Source: Malachius bipustulatus
Taxonomy: Eukaryota; Arthropoda; Insecta; Coleoptera; Melyridae
Reading direction: 5' to 3'
Assembly: GCA_910589415.1 (NCBI GenBank)
Contig: OU342634.1
Coordinates: 3,906,001 to 3,970,000, forward strand
Length of the DNA: 64,000 bases
The translations under genes and the position numbers were made by a program. Below the pieces are notes generated by a model that had not been told where the DNA came from, searched no databases, and saw nothing but the letters and a program-made list of their open reading frames with translations. This document shows positions 22,001 through 31,368 of the stretch, in pieces; the first letter of the stretch is position 1, and each line of letters opens with the position of its first letter.

Positions 22001-24350
22001 TTGAGGATGCGTCAAAGACAACGCGAAGTTTAGAAGTCAGGGAGTCCGTCTTAATAACACAATGATGTGGAATGTAATACCCCAATGAAGGGTCCCTGAG
22101 TAGAGACGCAAGTTGCATGTGACCCGAATTGAGATAGTCCTGCATAAAATCATTGTATAGACTACGAAGACTCTCGTTTTTCGAAAGACGATTCTCAAGT
22201 GAATAAAATCTACGAAGAGCCCTATCCCGAGAATTCCCTAATGAAGGATTTTCTCCTTCGCGAAACGGGAGCGATACTATGTAGCGACCTTCGTCATTTC
22301 TAGTGACCGTCCGCTTATAGAGCTCCTCACATTGAATGTCATCCGGAGACGACACGACTTTACAAGGAACCGATTCAAGTTCCCAAAACTTTTTCAAAGT
22401 GACTTCCAGTGATTGATCAGTGAGGGACGTGACCAGCAAGGAGGTGACAAACGAATTAATTTTCGAAGATATTGATGATTGGTGTTGGATGCGACCGCTC
22501 ACGAGCCAACCAAAACTCGTGTTAAGCGCAATAGGCTCATTTGGCCCACCCTCTATTCTACCGTTGCACAGGATCTGTGCAAATACTTCAGCTGATAGTA
22601 GCATATCTATGGGCTTTGAACAATTAAAATAAGGATCAGCCATCTGCAAATTCGAAAGATGTGACCAGCCCTTGTTTACAAACGACTGACTTGGTATGTC
22701 AGCACAAATTCGAGACAAAACGAAAAATTCTACATTCAGTTGAGGAGTTTGTGAATGAACAGGCCGAATAATGCATGATAACCTGCCCTTCGGATGAACC
22801 ATCGACGAATTTCCGATACCATGAACTGACTGCGCCATTGTCGAGTACCTGAAACCTAAACGTTTACAACATGACTCGGTAATAAATGAAGCTTGACTAC
22901 CATTATCGATCAAGGCTCTAACCTTTTGAAGACTTCCAAATGCATCCAAAACATTCACTTCAACTGTCGACAGCAACACCGTAGAATATGACGAGTCAGA
23001 ATTGGCCACAGCACTCAAGACGGAACCTTGACCGGCTGCGCCCCCCAGCTCAAGACACTCATTGGCCAATACCCTGTCAGCTTTTTCGGAGGAGACGACC
23101 GCAGATCTTGGCCTTTCTTTATCACTCTTCTCAAAATGCAGCAATTCATGATGATTTCCTTGACAGATTCGACATCTTGAAGCCTCTCGACAATCTTTCA
23201 AGTTATGAGAGTCACTCAAGCAACCTAAGCACAAATGATGCTTTTTGGAAAACACATACCTAGCATGAGGTGCTTTGGCGACGAAGGAAGGACATTTGCT
23301 GATGTGATGATAGCTTTTGCAATCCGAGCATACGGTTCTTACATGGGTAACGTCACCGCTAACATGCAACGACGAACGACGATAGGACTTTACATTATGT
23401 TGCTTAGAAGAAATCGATGCCGAGTATACTTTCTGAGAAGCCGAAGAATTCTGGGCAAATACCACAGTCCCCATAGCCTTGCAATGATTGCTCAGAAATT
23501 CTATCAAATCAGGATAAGTGGGCAATTCAGTTTTACCAAACTCTAACTCAAAACGGGTACGCGTCTTCGTATCAATTTTTCCTAATAATATATTGAAAAG
23601 AGGAAAGTCCCACTGATCAACAGGAAAACCTTGCGAATCCAGGGCGGCTAAGTTTTCTTTGAATTTATTAATTAAATCACGAAGAACACTTAGACTCTCC
23701 TTCTCCATTCTTGGAGAATTAACGATTTCATTCCAAAATGACGTTGCCAACAGTCTTTTATTGTCGTACCTCTTTTTAAGGTTGTCAAATGCTATGGCAT
23801 AATTATCATTGGATAAGGCAATTCCTTTAACAATATCTAAAGGTTCTCCCGAAAGACAGCTAATCAAATACTGATACTTTTCAATTCCTGATAAATCTTC
23901 ATTACTATCAATTAAGGTGGTGAATAAATCGACAAAATTCAACCAATCCTTCAGCTGACCATTAAAGGACGGTAGTGCAATTCTTGGAAGTTTGACATTA
24001 TTAGCGACAGGCTGCCGTACCGATTGATTTAATACATTTTGAGCCGAAAAAAGATCATGATAAATCGTTTTAATTTTAAAATAATTTTTATCAACGTTTA
24101 CTCTAACAATTTTTTCCTGATTAAGTTCCTCATCCCTCTGTTCTAAAACGCTAACCATACTAATAATTTTTGCATTAAAAACCTCAACCGATTTAAAGGT
24201 AGTTTCTAAGCTAGCGTATCGCATTTTGAACTCTGTATGCATTGCCTGATCCTTGAGCGCAGTTTCAGCGACCACGAGCATTTCATTTATTCGATCAATA
24301 TGATGAGCCCTGGTGGCCCTATTTTGCGTTAACTTTTGCAAATTAGCCAT
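19092..24350 (-). CDS. Pao/BEL Gag-Pol polyprotein, 1752 aa, uninterrupted
   Basis: This single frame encodes the structural and replication proteins of the element. In order: a DUF1759-type Gag (about 115-260, LPSFNGQLKDWLNFVDLF); Cys/His zinc-binding segments (about 340-410, CSDCKSYHH, CLGCLSDSHNLKDC, CRICQGNHHELLH); an aspartic protease with LIDNGSQASFI (about 480); reverse transcriptase with YVDDILSG (about 900); a Pao-type RNase H region (SAWSDSTIALQW, about 1145); an H2C2 zinc segment (about 1400-1440); an integrase core with VYSDCGTNFVG (about 1533) and HFGGLWEGGIKSVK; and a DUF5641-type end (WRLGRVTDL). Length and order fit insect BEL. No stop or frameshift is seen, so it may be functional. 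The start Met is the first in frame, about 400 bp inside the 5' LTR. Confidence 0.95.
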   Translation of the reverse strand: MANLQKLTQNRATRAHHIDRINEMLVVAETALKDQAMHTEFKMRYASLETTFKSVEVFNAKIISMVSVLEQRDEELNQEKIVRVNVDKNYFKIKTIYHDLFSAQNVLNQSVRQPVANNVKLPRIALPSFNGQLKDWLNFVDLFTTLIDSNEDLSGIEKYQYLISCLSGEPLDIVKGIALSNDNYAIAFDNLKKRYDNKRLLATSFWNEIVNSPRMEKESLSVLRDLINKFKENLAALDSQGFPVDQWDFPLFNILLGKIDTKTRTRFELEFGKTELPTYPDLIEFLSNHCKAMGTVVFAQNSSASQKVYSASISSKQHNVKSYRRSSLHVSGDVTHVRTVCSDCKSYHHISKCPSFVAKAPHARYVFSKKHHLCLGCLSDSHNLKDCREASRCRICQGNHHELLHFEKSDKERPRSAVVSSEKADRVLANECLELGGAAGQGSVLSAVANSDSSYSTVLLSTVEVNVLDAFGSLQKVRALIDNGSQASFITESCCKRLGFRYSTMAQSVHGIGNSSMVHPKGRLSCIIRPVHSQTPQLNVEFFVLSRICADIPSQSFVNKGWSHLSNLQMADPYFNCSKPIDMLLSAEVFAQILCNGRIEGGPNEPIALNTSFGWLVSGRIQHQSSISSKINSFVTSLLVTSLTDQSLEVTLKKFWELESVPCKVVSSPDDIQCEELYKRTVTRNDEGRYIVSLPFREGENPSLGNSRDRALRRFYSLENRLSKNESLRSLYNDFMQDYLNSGHMQLASLLRDPSLGYYIPHHCVIKTDSLTSKLRVVFDASSKTCDGLSLNDTLLCGKKLQADIAALLLRFRTHKVTFTADIRQMYRQILISPLQRDYQRIIWRFSPKEPLKEYVLKTVTYGVSSSPFLALRTLRQLALDEGNRYPLAARIILEDEIYVDDILSGCNSVEEAKLVIQQLIALLRCGGFELRKWASNCPQLLKDIPEEFKQVPLDFDEDSVIKILGLRWNPSRDTFSYSANVLSKSCTKRSILSELARIFDPLGFLTPLTFFAKYLMQHLWALGVDWDQEPPDDVVNVWKKYKSELPCLSSLEIPRSFSTTVGSICELHGFADASERGYAAVVYFQVKTGELSKVFLISAKSKVAPMKRISLPRLELCAAVLLSDLLSFVKSTYHNLSFTKISAWSDSTIALQWIKSSPHQWKTFVSNRVTHIQERVSPINWHHVSGRENPADVASRGALPVELLNHPLWWAGPPWLSSQNSTPIPPQLLQSCAEALVEERKFVLHTALDPHPVLSLFDRYSSLEKIQRIVAICLRFISSVVRRINAKNLAFAIKNSFSAFDSNSSSLKPVELETSLLVICRLVQHDIFSEEILCLKRGKLLSKSFRQLSPFLDDLSIIRVGGRLVHAKLTYDQKFPILLPRQHRLTYLIIDHFHKKYSHCGLRTLQFLIAQQIWILSPRRAIRHVLSKCYRCFRVNPVPCQPTMGNLPVSRVSQIKPFSCVGCDFGGPFSVTLGKSRGSRSQKAYLCLFVCFATKAVHLELASDLSAECFLAAFRRFISRRGRCSMVYSDCGTNFVGAYKYLRDLMKGAVESEKIEWHFNPPSAPHFGGLWEGGIKSVKSHLSKVVGEQILTFEELYTVLVSIESILNSRPLVEMSSDPHDLSVLTPGHFLTLEPLTAIPDHDLTHLNMSRLNRWQLLQRLQQDFWKRWHSEYLHSLMQRSKWTKPGKGLIKGDLVVIKDEQSPPLRWRLGRVTDLQVGPDGVPRVASVKTATGVLLRPLVKLCPLPGTAE

Positions 24351-24732
24351 TATAAATCAAAAGAAAACAGAAAGTTTTGTTCTTGAACGAACAAATCTAA
24401 CAAAAATAACTTTGTTCTTTAAATACAAATTTGACTCGATAGCTCGATCAATCTATTCAATCAATTGCTTAATAGACTAATAAACAAAATAACTATTATC
24501 TTTAATACAATAATAAAAATTCAATAATTTTATTTAAAAATAAATACCTACTTTAATAAGAAGGTAGGTACACCTATAGCGAGCGATAAGATTGGCGTTA
24601 TCGGTATGAAGCCCGGCTATCCAGCTAAAATCGAATTCCAATGATTATTAATGAAATTATTTTAACAATATTTTTGTCTACTAAATTTCAAATAATTTAA
24701 GTAGAACACGACTATTTCTGAGGTTCAACTAT

Positions 24733-24750
24733 CCTCGGCTCGAAGGACCA
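24733..24750 (-). promoter_or_regulatory. BEL primer-binding site
   Basis: TGGTCCTTCGAGCCGAGG begins one base after the 5' LTR end (minus strand). It would pair with the 3' end of a tRNA to prime first-strand synthesis. The tRNA identity was not determined. Confidence 0.8.
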
Positions 24751-24751
24751 A

Positions 24752-25268
24752 TGTAAACTACTCGAATAGTAGTTTTAAAAATTCAATATAAATGGTTTTT
24801 ATTGATCGAATTCACCATTTTTCAACCAACGAATTGACGGCATCGACTTACCCCGATTCTAGGAGATCCAGCTGCTCGGAGGGCCCTCACACATGGTCTA
24901 CACCAACTTCAAATGAGATGATCCATCTATTTGGCATTCCCTAATAATAGCACGAAATTCACGACAATTCAAGAAAAATAATTATGGTTGCGATCACGAT
25001 TCGATTGCGATCACGACGTTCGTTGGTCTTCTTCGATGCTCTCGTCACGACGGCGCAGCCGATAAGTCGCCTCGTCAGTAAATGGTGAACAGAGCGCGCC
25101 AAATCAAACAACAACAAAAAAAAATAACCACAGAAATAGTAACACAATAGACCTAGTTGCACAAATTAACTTAACCAGGATTTATACCGATCCGATCCTA
25201 TCGCTAACAATAACTACTATAAGTCACAAAAAGAAATAAAAATTAATTCATACATTCATTACTGAACA
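24752..25268 (-). repeat. BEL 5' LTR
   Basis: Same length and sequence as the LTR at 18451-18967, followed outside by the ATATA duplication. The identical 67-aa ORF (24959-25162) is incidental. Confidence 0.95.
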
Positions 25269-25374
25269 ATATATTTGCATAAACATTTACTGCCCATACA
25301 ATAATACATGATGTTAAATAATTATAGGATAGGTAGGTAGGCACTTATACGCTAAATTAAAATTTATATTTATT

Positions 25375-25740
25375 AAAAATCAAAATGAAACATCATCACA
25401 ATATACTTATATACTAATGAAAATTTAAAATTACTGTAAATGAATAAAATAAAATAATAAAAAATAAAATTAATTGTATCTAAATGAAAGGAGGTAGGTA
25501 CAAATAAACTTAACAAATACATTTATACCTATATAACAATAAAATGAAAAAAATATTAAAAATCAAAATGAAACATCATCACAATAGGTACTAATGAAAA
25601 TTTAAAATTACTGTAAATGAATAAAATAAAATAATAAAAAATAAAATTAATTGTTTCTAAATGAAAGGAGGTAGGTACAAATAAACTTACATATATACAA
25701 TATAACAATAAAATTAAAAAAATCCAAAATATAATGTTAA
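25375..25740. repeat. ~182-bp direct tandem duplication in the hAT 3' region
   Basis: AAAATCAAAATGAAACATCA through GAAAGGAGGTAGGTACAAAT appears at 25375-25510 and again at about 25557-25690, with small differences (TATACTTATATACTAATG versus TAGGTACTAATG). It is AT-rich and non-coding, between the hAT stop codon and the BEL insertion. Confidence 0.8.
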
Positions 25741-25814
25741 ATTCTAAAAGAAAACTCAAATCAAAGTTAAATGTTGAATCAAAAATTACATGTTTTAATT
25801 AATTCTCTTTGCCA

Positions 25815-27776
25815 TTATTTTAAAAATTTGGAATTATTATTTAAAAACAATAAATATTTACACTTCTCTCCACTTAATCGGTTTCTTCTGTCCGATAAAA
25901 TATAACCGGCCTTAGAAAATAGTCTCTCACAAGGCACCGAGGTAGCAAGAGCACAAAATTTTTCTTTCACCACTTCACTCAAAAATGGGAAATTGTAGCC
26001 ATGTTCCCGCCACCATTTCAGGGGATCTTCGTTCCTTGGTAATATATCACATTCGATATACCTTTGAACCTCAATATGAGCCCGGGTATTCGCATTATTT
26101 CTGGGCTGCAGCTTTTGATTATTAATATTTTTTTGTAAAACGCACCAAACATTAAATTCTTCTTCTTCAACAACTGCTGTAACCTGCATTTCTTCACATG
26201 ATTGTTGCGATTGTACATTTTCATTTTGATAGTTTAATGAAATTTTTGAAGTTACAGCAGTGGTAATAATTTTTTTGGCACATTCTAATGTAAGATCGCT
26301 TCGAAATGCTGCAGTTTTAAATCTTGGATCCAGAAAGGTGGTAACAGATAACGTTTGGCTATTTTCTATTTGTCCTAGTCTATTTTTTATGCCTTCGGTT
26401 ATCATTAGGAGTACTTTGCGTGGAACATCTTGAAACTGCTTTTGTAATAATTTTTCGCAAATTTCCTGGAGACCTCCCACCAGGGGTATAACAGATGACC
26501 CAGTAGAATAATTTTCACCACTGATTAATTTTGTAACGTTCTCAAATGGCTTAAGAATGGTACATATTTCATTTAAAATTTTCCACTCTTCAGTGGACAG
26601 ATGATGAACATCCTTATTTAAAAGAGCGAGAGTACTCTTCAGAGCGTTTTCTATCGTAGTGAACCTCTGAAGCATATAATAAGTGGAATTCCAGCGTGTT
26701 TGAATATCCTGTATCAATTTAAGAGGCTGTTCCGCACCTAAATTCTTCTGCATTTCAAAAAATTTTCCGTTTGATGAAGTACTTCTCTTAAAGTGGGCAA
26801 CAGTTGCCCTCACCTTGGAAAGAACAGCATCTACTTCTTTTATTTTTAGGGAATCTTGCACAATCAAATTTAAAGTGTGTGCGAAGCATCCAAAATGTTT
26901 CCAATTTAAAATTTTCGTTATAGCACTTTTGATGTTAGCAGCATTGTCAGATACAGCAAGTAAGATTTTCTCCTCTAGACCCCACTCTTGCACGATTCTT
27001 CGCAAACTTTGGGCTAGGTTTTCGCTGGTGTGGTGTCCTTCTAAAACTGAACATTCTAGGAGCATAGACTGGATATGAAAGTTGTTATCAACATAATGAG
27101 CTGTTACCGCAATGAAGCTTTCAGTATTTACAGACGTCCAGCAATCAGTGGTTATACAAACTTTTTTCACTTCATTTATTATTTCCCTACATGTCCTGAA
27201 GCATTTTTCGTAATAAGCAGGGATTAAGGTGGAAGAAATCTGCTTCCTATTTGGAAGATCATATGCTGGATTCAACGCCTTAACAAAATTCTTAAATCCT
27301 TCGTCTTCAATCACGCTGAAGGGCTGAAAATCTTTCACAAACAAATCAAGAAGTTTATTTGTTATATCGATTGTAGCCGATTTACTTAATTTCTTCGTCA
27401 TAAACGAAGTAACTTTTTGTTGTAAGATATTTTTTTCGGGCAAATTCGTGCTTACATTGTCAACACAGGTGTTTTTAGTGGTCGTCGATGGCAGTTCTAT
27501 TAGTGATGATGGAATAACAATATTGTCGCAATTACTAGATGTTGAAGTTGAAGGCTTTGGATTTATAACTGAATATTTCTTGTTAGCTACTTCAGAGTTC
27601 ATTTTAACTGTTGGGTGGTGAGATATCATATGTTTTTTCAAGTTAGAATTCGTTGTCTTGAAAGACAATTTTTTCTTACAGATATTACACACAGCATGGA
27701 AATCATTTGGCACAGGAGTAAAGAAATTCCACATCTCACTGGATCTACACTTTCTAGTTGCCATTGCAAACAACAA
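25815..27776 (-). CDS. hAT transposase, ZBED type, 653 aa, intact
   Basis: The N-terminus has a BED-type zinc finger (about residues 14-56: SSEMWNFFTP ... VCNICKKKL ... HMISHHP) for DNA binding. The RNase H-like core shows ITTDCWTS and LLAVSDNAANI, carrying the two catalytic aspartates. The C-terminus has the hAT dimerisation region (PLKWWREHGYNFPFLSEVV ... LATSVPCERLFSKAG ... RRNRLSGEKCKYLLFL), with the catalytic glutamate expected in CERLFS. Length is typical. The first Met (MLFAMATRK) is used, but the Met at residue 5 could be the start. No frameshift is seen. The BEL element lies downstream of the stop, so the coding region was not broken. Confidence 0.95.
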   Translation of the reverse strand: MLFAMATRKCRSSEMWNFFTPVPNDFHAVCNICKKKLSFKTTNSNLKKHMISHHPTVKMNSEVANKKYSVINPKPSTSTSSNCDNIVIPSSLIELPSTTTKNTCVDNVSTNLPEKNILQQKVTSFMTKKLSKSATIDITNKLLDLFVKDFQPFSVIEDEGFKNFVKALNPAYDLPNRKQISSTLIPAYYEKCFRTCREIINEVKKVCITTDCWTSVNTESFIAVTAHYVDNNFHIQSMLLECSVLEGHHTSENLAQSLRRIVQEWGLEEKILLAVSDNAANIKSAITKILNWKHFGCFAHTLNLIVQDSLKIKEVDAVLSKVRATVAHFKRSTSSNGKFFEMQKNLGAEQPLKLIQDIQTRWNSTYYMLQRFTTIENALKSTLALLNKDVHHLSTEEWKILNEICTILKPFENVTKLISGENYSTGSSVIPLVGGLQEICEKLLQKQFQDVPRKVLLMITEGIKNRLGQIENSQTLSVTTFLDPRFKTAAFRSDLTLECAKKIITTAVTSKISLNYQNENVQSQQSCEEMQVTAVVEEEEFNVWCVLQKNINNQKLQPRNNANTRAHIEVQRYIECDILPRNEDPLKWWREHGYNFPFLSEVVKEKFCALATSVPCERLFSKAGYILSDRRNRLSGEKCKYLLFLNNNSKFLK

Positions 27777-28458
27777 ATATTTAATTAAAGATATTTTTCA
27801 AAAAAATATTTTATTATTATTCAATAATTTTGTAACGCTAAAACTTCATGTTGAATAGATTATTTATAATAAAAATGTCGCACGATTACACGAATAACGT
27901 AGAATAGAAATGCCAGATTCGACCCTGACACAGGACTGAAATCCTGAAATCTAAACCTGAAAAGACAGTGCATGACTGCATGGCTACATCTCTCCCGCCT
28001 AAGAGTTTATTCATTATTTTTCAAGAATTTATTGCTTCTTTGTCCAGCTAGAAATTGTTATAGCTTATAGCATAGCGTAAGCGTAGGTTTTGGTTTGTTT
28101 TGTGTGGTGCAAGCAGAGCTGCAGAGCAGACTCTGCACTCTGCAGTGCTGACTGTTGGCCTTGCTTGCCCATATTCCATATTCCCATTCCCATCGTCCCT
28201 TCGATAGTAGGAGATACGAGAACGCTGAGCAGTGAGCGCCGCACCAGCAGCTCAGCAGCAGCAACACTCAACAGCTCCTCGTTCGGTCGTTCTCGTTCAC
28301 CGTTCGTTCACAGTTCACTGCGTCGCTAGCAGTGCTAGGCTAGCACCAGTACCAGTGAAAAATTTCACCGGTGAATCTGCACCCAGTCACCGGTTAGTGA
28401 CGGTGATTTTCATTTCACCGGTGAAAAATAACCGATATCGATATATCGTCCATCTCTA

Positions 28459-28600
28459 GTCACAACAGTGATCTTCTGACATAGCAGACGGGTTAGAAGG
28501 AATACATTCAGGATCACAACAGTGATCAAGGAGACAGATTTCAGACTTCTAACGTCACAACAGTGATCTTCTGACAAAGCAGACAGGTTAGAAGTAATAA
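28459..28600. repeat. 91-bp minisatellite, right part
   Basis: It continues the array at 17535-18002 in the same orientation. GTCACAACAGTGATCTTCTG is at 28459 and 28554. A few extra bases (AATACATTCAGG) give a 95-bp spacing. The array ends just before the gypsy integrase C-terminus. Confidence 0.9.
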
Positions 28601-28606
28601 TGGTAC

Positions 28607-30060
28607 TTACATTAAGGGTTGGGTTTCAGGATCATTTAAAACAATCCATGGTTTCAGGTTATCTACGGCGATAACTGTTTCAGAGGTTCGAGAACCACGA
28701 AGATCTGTGTGTACCAGATAACGATCATTTGGAAGAACTTTTTTCACCAGAAACGGGCCCTTGAACTTGTTGTAGTTTTGTGGAATGGCCCGTCGCAAGT
28801 TTAGCTGTCCGGAGGACCATAACTAAATCGTTTTCTGGTAGGTTTTGATCTTTCGCTTATGAGTAAATAGGCGTTGGGAGCGAGTTTGTGAATTTAAGAG
28901 ATTTTTGTTTTGGCGTAGATCGGTGAGGTTTTCATACTCAAGATCAGTAGGGAGACAGAGCTTACAGAATTTTTGCATAGTTGTTAATAAATTTTTGAAA
29001 GAAACCCGAGAATTACAGGAATTGATAAAGTTGCTTTTTTGTTGTCTTATTTGCATCGGGTTGGATTCTATCGTTGGAACTGTCATGACCAAGATATATG
29101 ACAGCTTAGGGGAAAAGACGATACACTTAGTTATTTGCATAATATGCCAGCTTAGTATGAGAAGACGATATACTTAGTTATTTGCAAGGTCAAATTGTAT
29201 TTCCTTAACACGTGCAAAACTTTTTCCAGTTTAAGGAGACCCTCCTGAAAAGATGACGACGATGGAATCAAGATATCGTCCAAATAGGGCATGATGTACC
29301 TTTTAAATTGTCCTGTTATTGGTATAATACTGTTGGACAATGAATGTATAAATAAATAAAAATAAAATAAAATAAAAATGACGTGGGGTCACGTAATTCA
29401 GATAGAATTTTTGGCAGCATCTGCTGAAAAACAGCAGGAGCATTATACAGACCGAAAATCATTCGTAAAAACTCGTATTTGCCATCCGGAGTAATAAACG
29501 CTGTCTTTGCTATTGAATCCGAGGCCATGGATACTTCAAAATATCCTAAATCTGTTATAATTTAGGAGTGTATCAAGTTGGTCTTCGATACGAGAAAGTG
29601 AGAATTTATATTTAATAGTCATATTATTTAGTTTTCTATAACAGACCAATAAACGGAAGTCGCCTCTTTTCTGGGGAACGAGGGGGAACGAGAATAATAG
29701 GACTAGCATACGAGGATTGAGAGGCACGAATTATTTTCACAGAAGAACTAGCAACAGTTCTATAATAGTTTATCTATTATTTCTTGCGCTTCAAGACTTT
29801 GGCTCGGCCGATATGAAGTACAAACAACTGGAACCGATGATACCACATTAATATTTCCATCATGCGGGCAGCGGATGTGTTGCCCATTTCTCTTAAAGTG
29901 GTAGCTACACAATTACGATTTGCATTTAATAACTTTAAAACAGCTGGTTTCTGAAAAGGGTATTTTACTTGGTTATAAGTGATGGGAGGGCGATTATTTA
30001 CAAAAGTAGTAACACCAAGCTAGTGGCACAAGAAAATAATTTAATATCTTTGCCATTTTT
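28607..30060 (-). pseudogene. Ty3/gypsy pol remnant, heavily deleted and frameshifted
   Basis: In minus-strand order: protease/RT linker (about 30000-29770, with a TSYRPSQSLEAQEIIDKLL-like stretch); RT start (29727-29536, VPQKRGDFRLLVCYRKLNN); RT middle (29528-29390, FITPDGKYEFLRMIFGLYNA); RT active site (29340-29152, YIMPYLDDILIPS); then the end of integrase (28798-28607, KFKGPFLVKKVLPNDRYLVH). Most of RNase H and the integrase core is missing. Extra damage includes an A-rich insertion at 29345-29380 and a ~46-bp duplication (GACGATAYACTTAGTTATTT at 29118 and 29164). The 91-bp minisatellite and the LTR at 17227-17534 follow downstream. It cannot be functional. Confidence 0.85.
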
Positions 30061-30337
30061 CAAAATGTAATGTGGGGTTGTAAAATAAAATTATTCCCGA
30101 TCAGCGGGACACATAATTATGATCAGGTACCACTACCATATTAGATTCTTGATCCGCAGTTGTATTGTTTGATACCGCACTTATTTAATTCGAATAAGAT
30201 TTGTTAAAATGAACTTCTGAATGTGTAGGGATCTTAAACAAGTCTACCTGTAAGAGATACGCGTACCTTAAATTTATAATGCAATATGGTAATAAGTAAA
30301 ATTATTTTTTTATTTTTTTGGCGCTCCTGGGTCCAGT
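30061..30337. other. No gene recognised
   Basis: AT-rich flank of the gypsy remnant. It may include further decayed gypsy sequence, but no motif is visible. Confidence 0.35.
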
Positions 30338-31368
30338 TACCTCAGTAGAGTGGGGCAACTGAACCTCCTTTGTCTGTTTTGTAGGCAAGATAATTGAATT
30401 CAATCTAACATATCTGGGCCTGTTTTTGGCTGTGTCTATGTTCGGTACCATGTCAAAGATTTCAGATTTTGTTTCAATTTACTCTACTTAGAGGTGTTGC
30501 AAATAGACAACGATCATTTGGTAACTAAAAAATATAACAAAAAGGATTATAATAATGCTTAATTAACTTATAAACTTCAAAATAAAAACTTGAGACACAT
30601 AAATTGTTTTGAAACTAAAGTGTAAGTAGCATTTCTTGTTCTGAGTTTTTAACATAGCGATTGTCTTCTCCTTAAAACAAATCATCATAAGTGCCAACAA
30701 AATGCAATATATTACTGTAGCGCGATGAGGTATGTTTTAGAGGCTCTGATAATTTTCGAAAAAGTTCACTCCGTTTAACATAATGACTCTTCTTCTGTTT
30801 CAGTAAATTGCATACTGCGGCCATTTCTTTTGATAAATTTCACTTCATAACCATTGGTATCAGCTTCTTGGATTCTTCCAACATACAATCGGAAAGGAAC
30901 CTTATCTTGTTATCTTTTGGGGTAACTGGACCCCAAAGATCCAGTTACCCCCAAGGCATGACCCAGTTACCCCATTTCCACAAAATATGCGGGGGTTACT
31001 GGGCCACCCACGCTTGAATTGAAATAAGAGATTTTTTTGTCAAAAACACACGGTAATCACTTGTTTTATAAGTATTTTATTATTACAACTATAAGTATAT
31101 TCATCAATACTTAAGTCCTTACAAATCAAGACGACCCAAATGTACTACTGCAGTACGTTGTTAAAGCAAAATATTTGCCTAAAATTCAGAAGACACTCAC
31201 GTGCATGTCACATGGAAGACTGAAGTGATATTCATTGTTCTGACAAGTCAACAGGCTGATACACCGTAGCCAACTGTTTGAATATTTCGTGGCAGCAGAT
31301 TAAAAAAAGGAAAGACCCATGGCCCACTTACCCCCTGGGCCCAGTTGCCTCAGCTTACCTTAATAATG
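30338..31368. mobile_element. Putative non-autonomous element with repeated CCAGTTACCCC words
   Basis: Left terminal sequence AGAGTGGGGCAACTGAACC and right GGCCCAGTTGCCTCAGCTT are partly inverted. CCAGTTACC/GGTTACTGG words recur near 30319, 30910, 30940, 30965 and 30990 in both orientations. There is no transposase. The layout resembles the pogo element at 37.4-40.0 kb, which also carries dispersed copies of one short terminal word. Boundaries are approximate and no target duplication was found. Confidence 0.4.

Larger units (their letters stand above)
18451..25268 (-). mobile_element. Pao/BEL LTR retrotransposon, apparently full length (6.8 kb)
   Basis: Two 517-bp LTRs flank a single 1752-codon polyprotein on the minus strand. 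ATATA is duplicated at 18446-18450 and 25269-25273; 5 bp is usual for BEL. The primer-binding site is TGGTCCTTCGAGCCGAGG, a form common in insect BEL elements, and a purine-rich tract lies next to the 3' LTR. The two LTRs looked identical by eye, which points to a recent insertion. It sits inside the 3' non-coding part of the hAT element. Confidence 0.95.
18011..28458 (-). mobile_element. hAT transposon (~3.6 kb) split by a BEL retrotransposon
   Basis: The termini TAGAGATGGAAATATCGGTG (left) and CGATATATCGTCCATCTCTA (right) are imperfect inverted repeats. Inside both ends are several TTCACCGGTGAA-type palindromes (18040-18115 and 28355-28430), likely subterminal transposase sites. The minus-strand transposase lies at 25815-27776. 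Subtracting the BEL insertion (18451-25268 plus its 5-bp duplication) leaves about 3.6 kb, a normal hAT length. The segment 27777-28354 is the 5' non-coding part, with a GC-richer stretch at 28090-28330. Confidence 0.93.
18003..28466. other. 8-bp target-site duplication of the hAT element
   Basis: GTCACAAC at 18003-18010 is repeated at 28459-28466, immediately outside the TAGAGATG ... CATCTCTA termini. Joining the two sides restores the 91-bp minisatellite phase (GTCACAACAGTGATC). Eight bases is the standard duplication for hAT elements. Confidence 0.95.
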
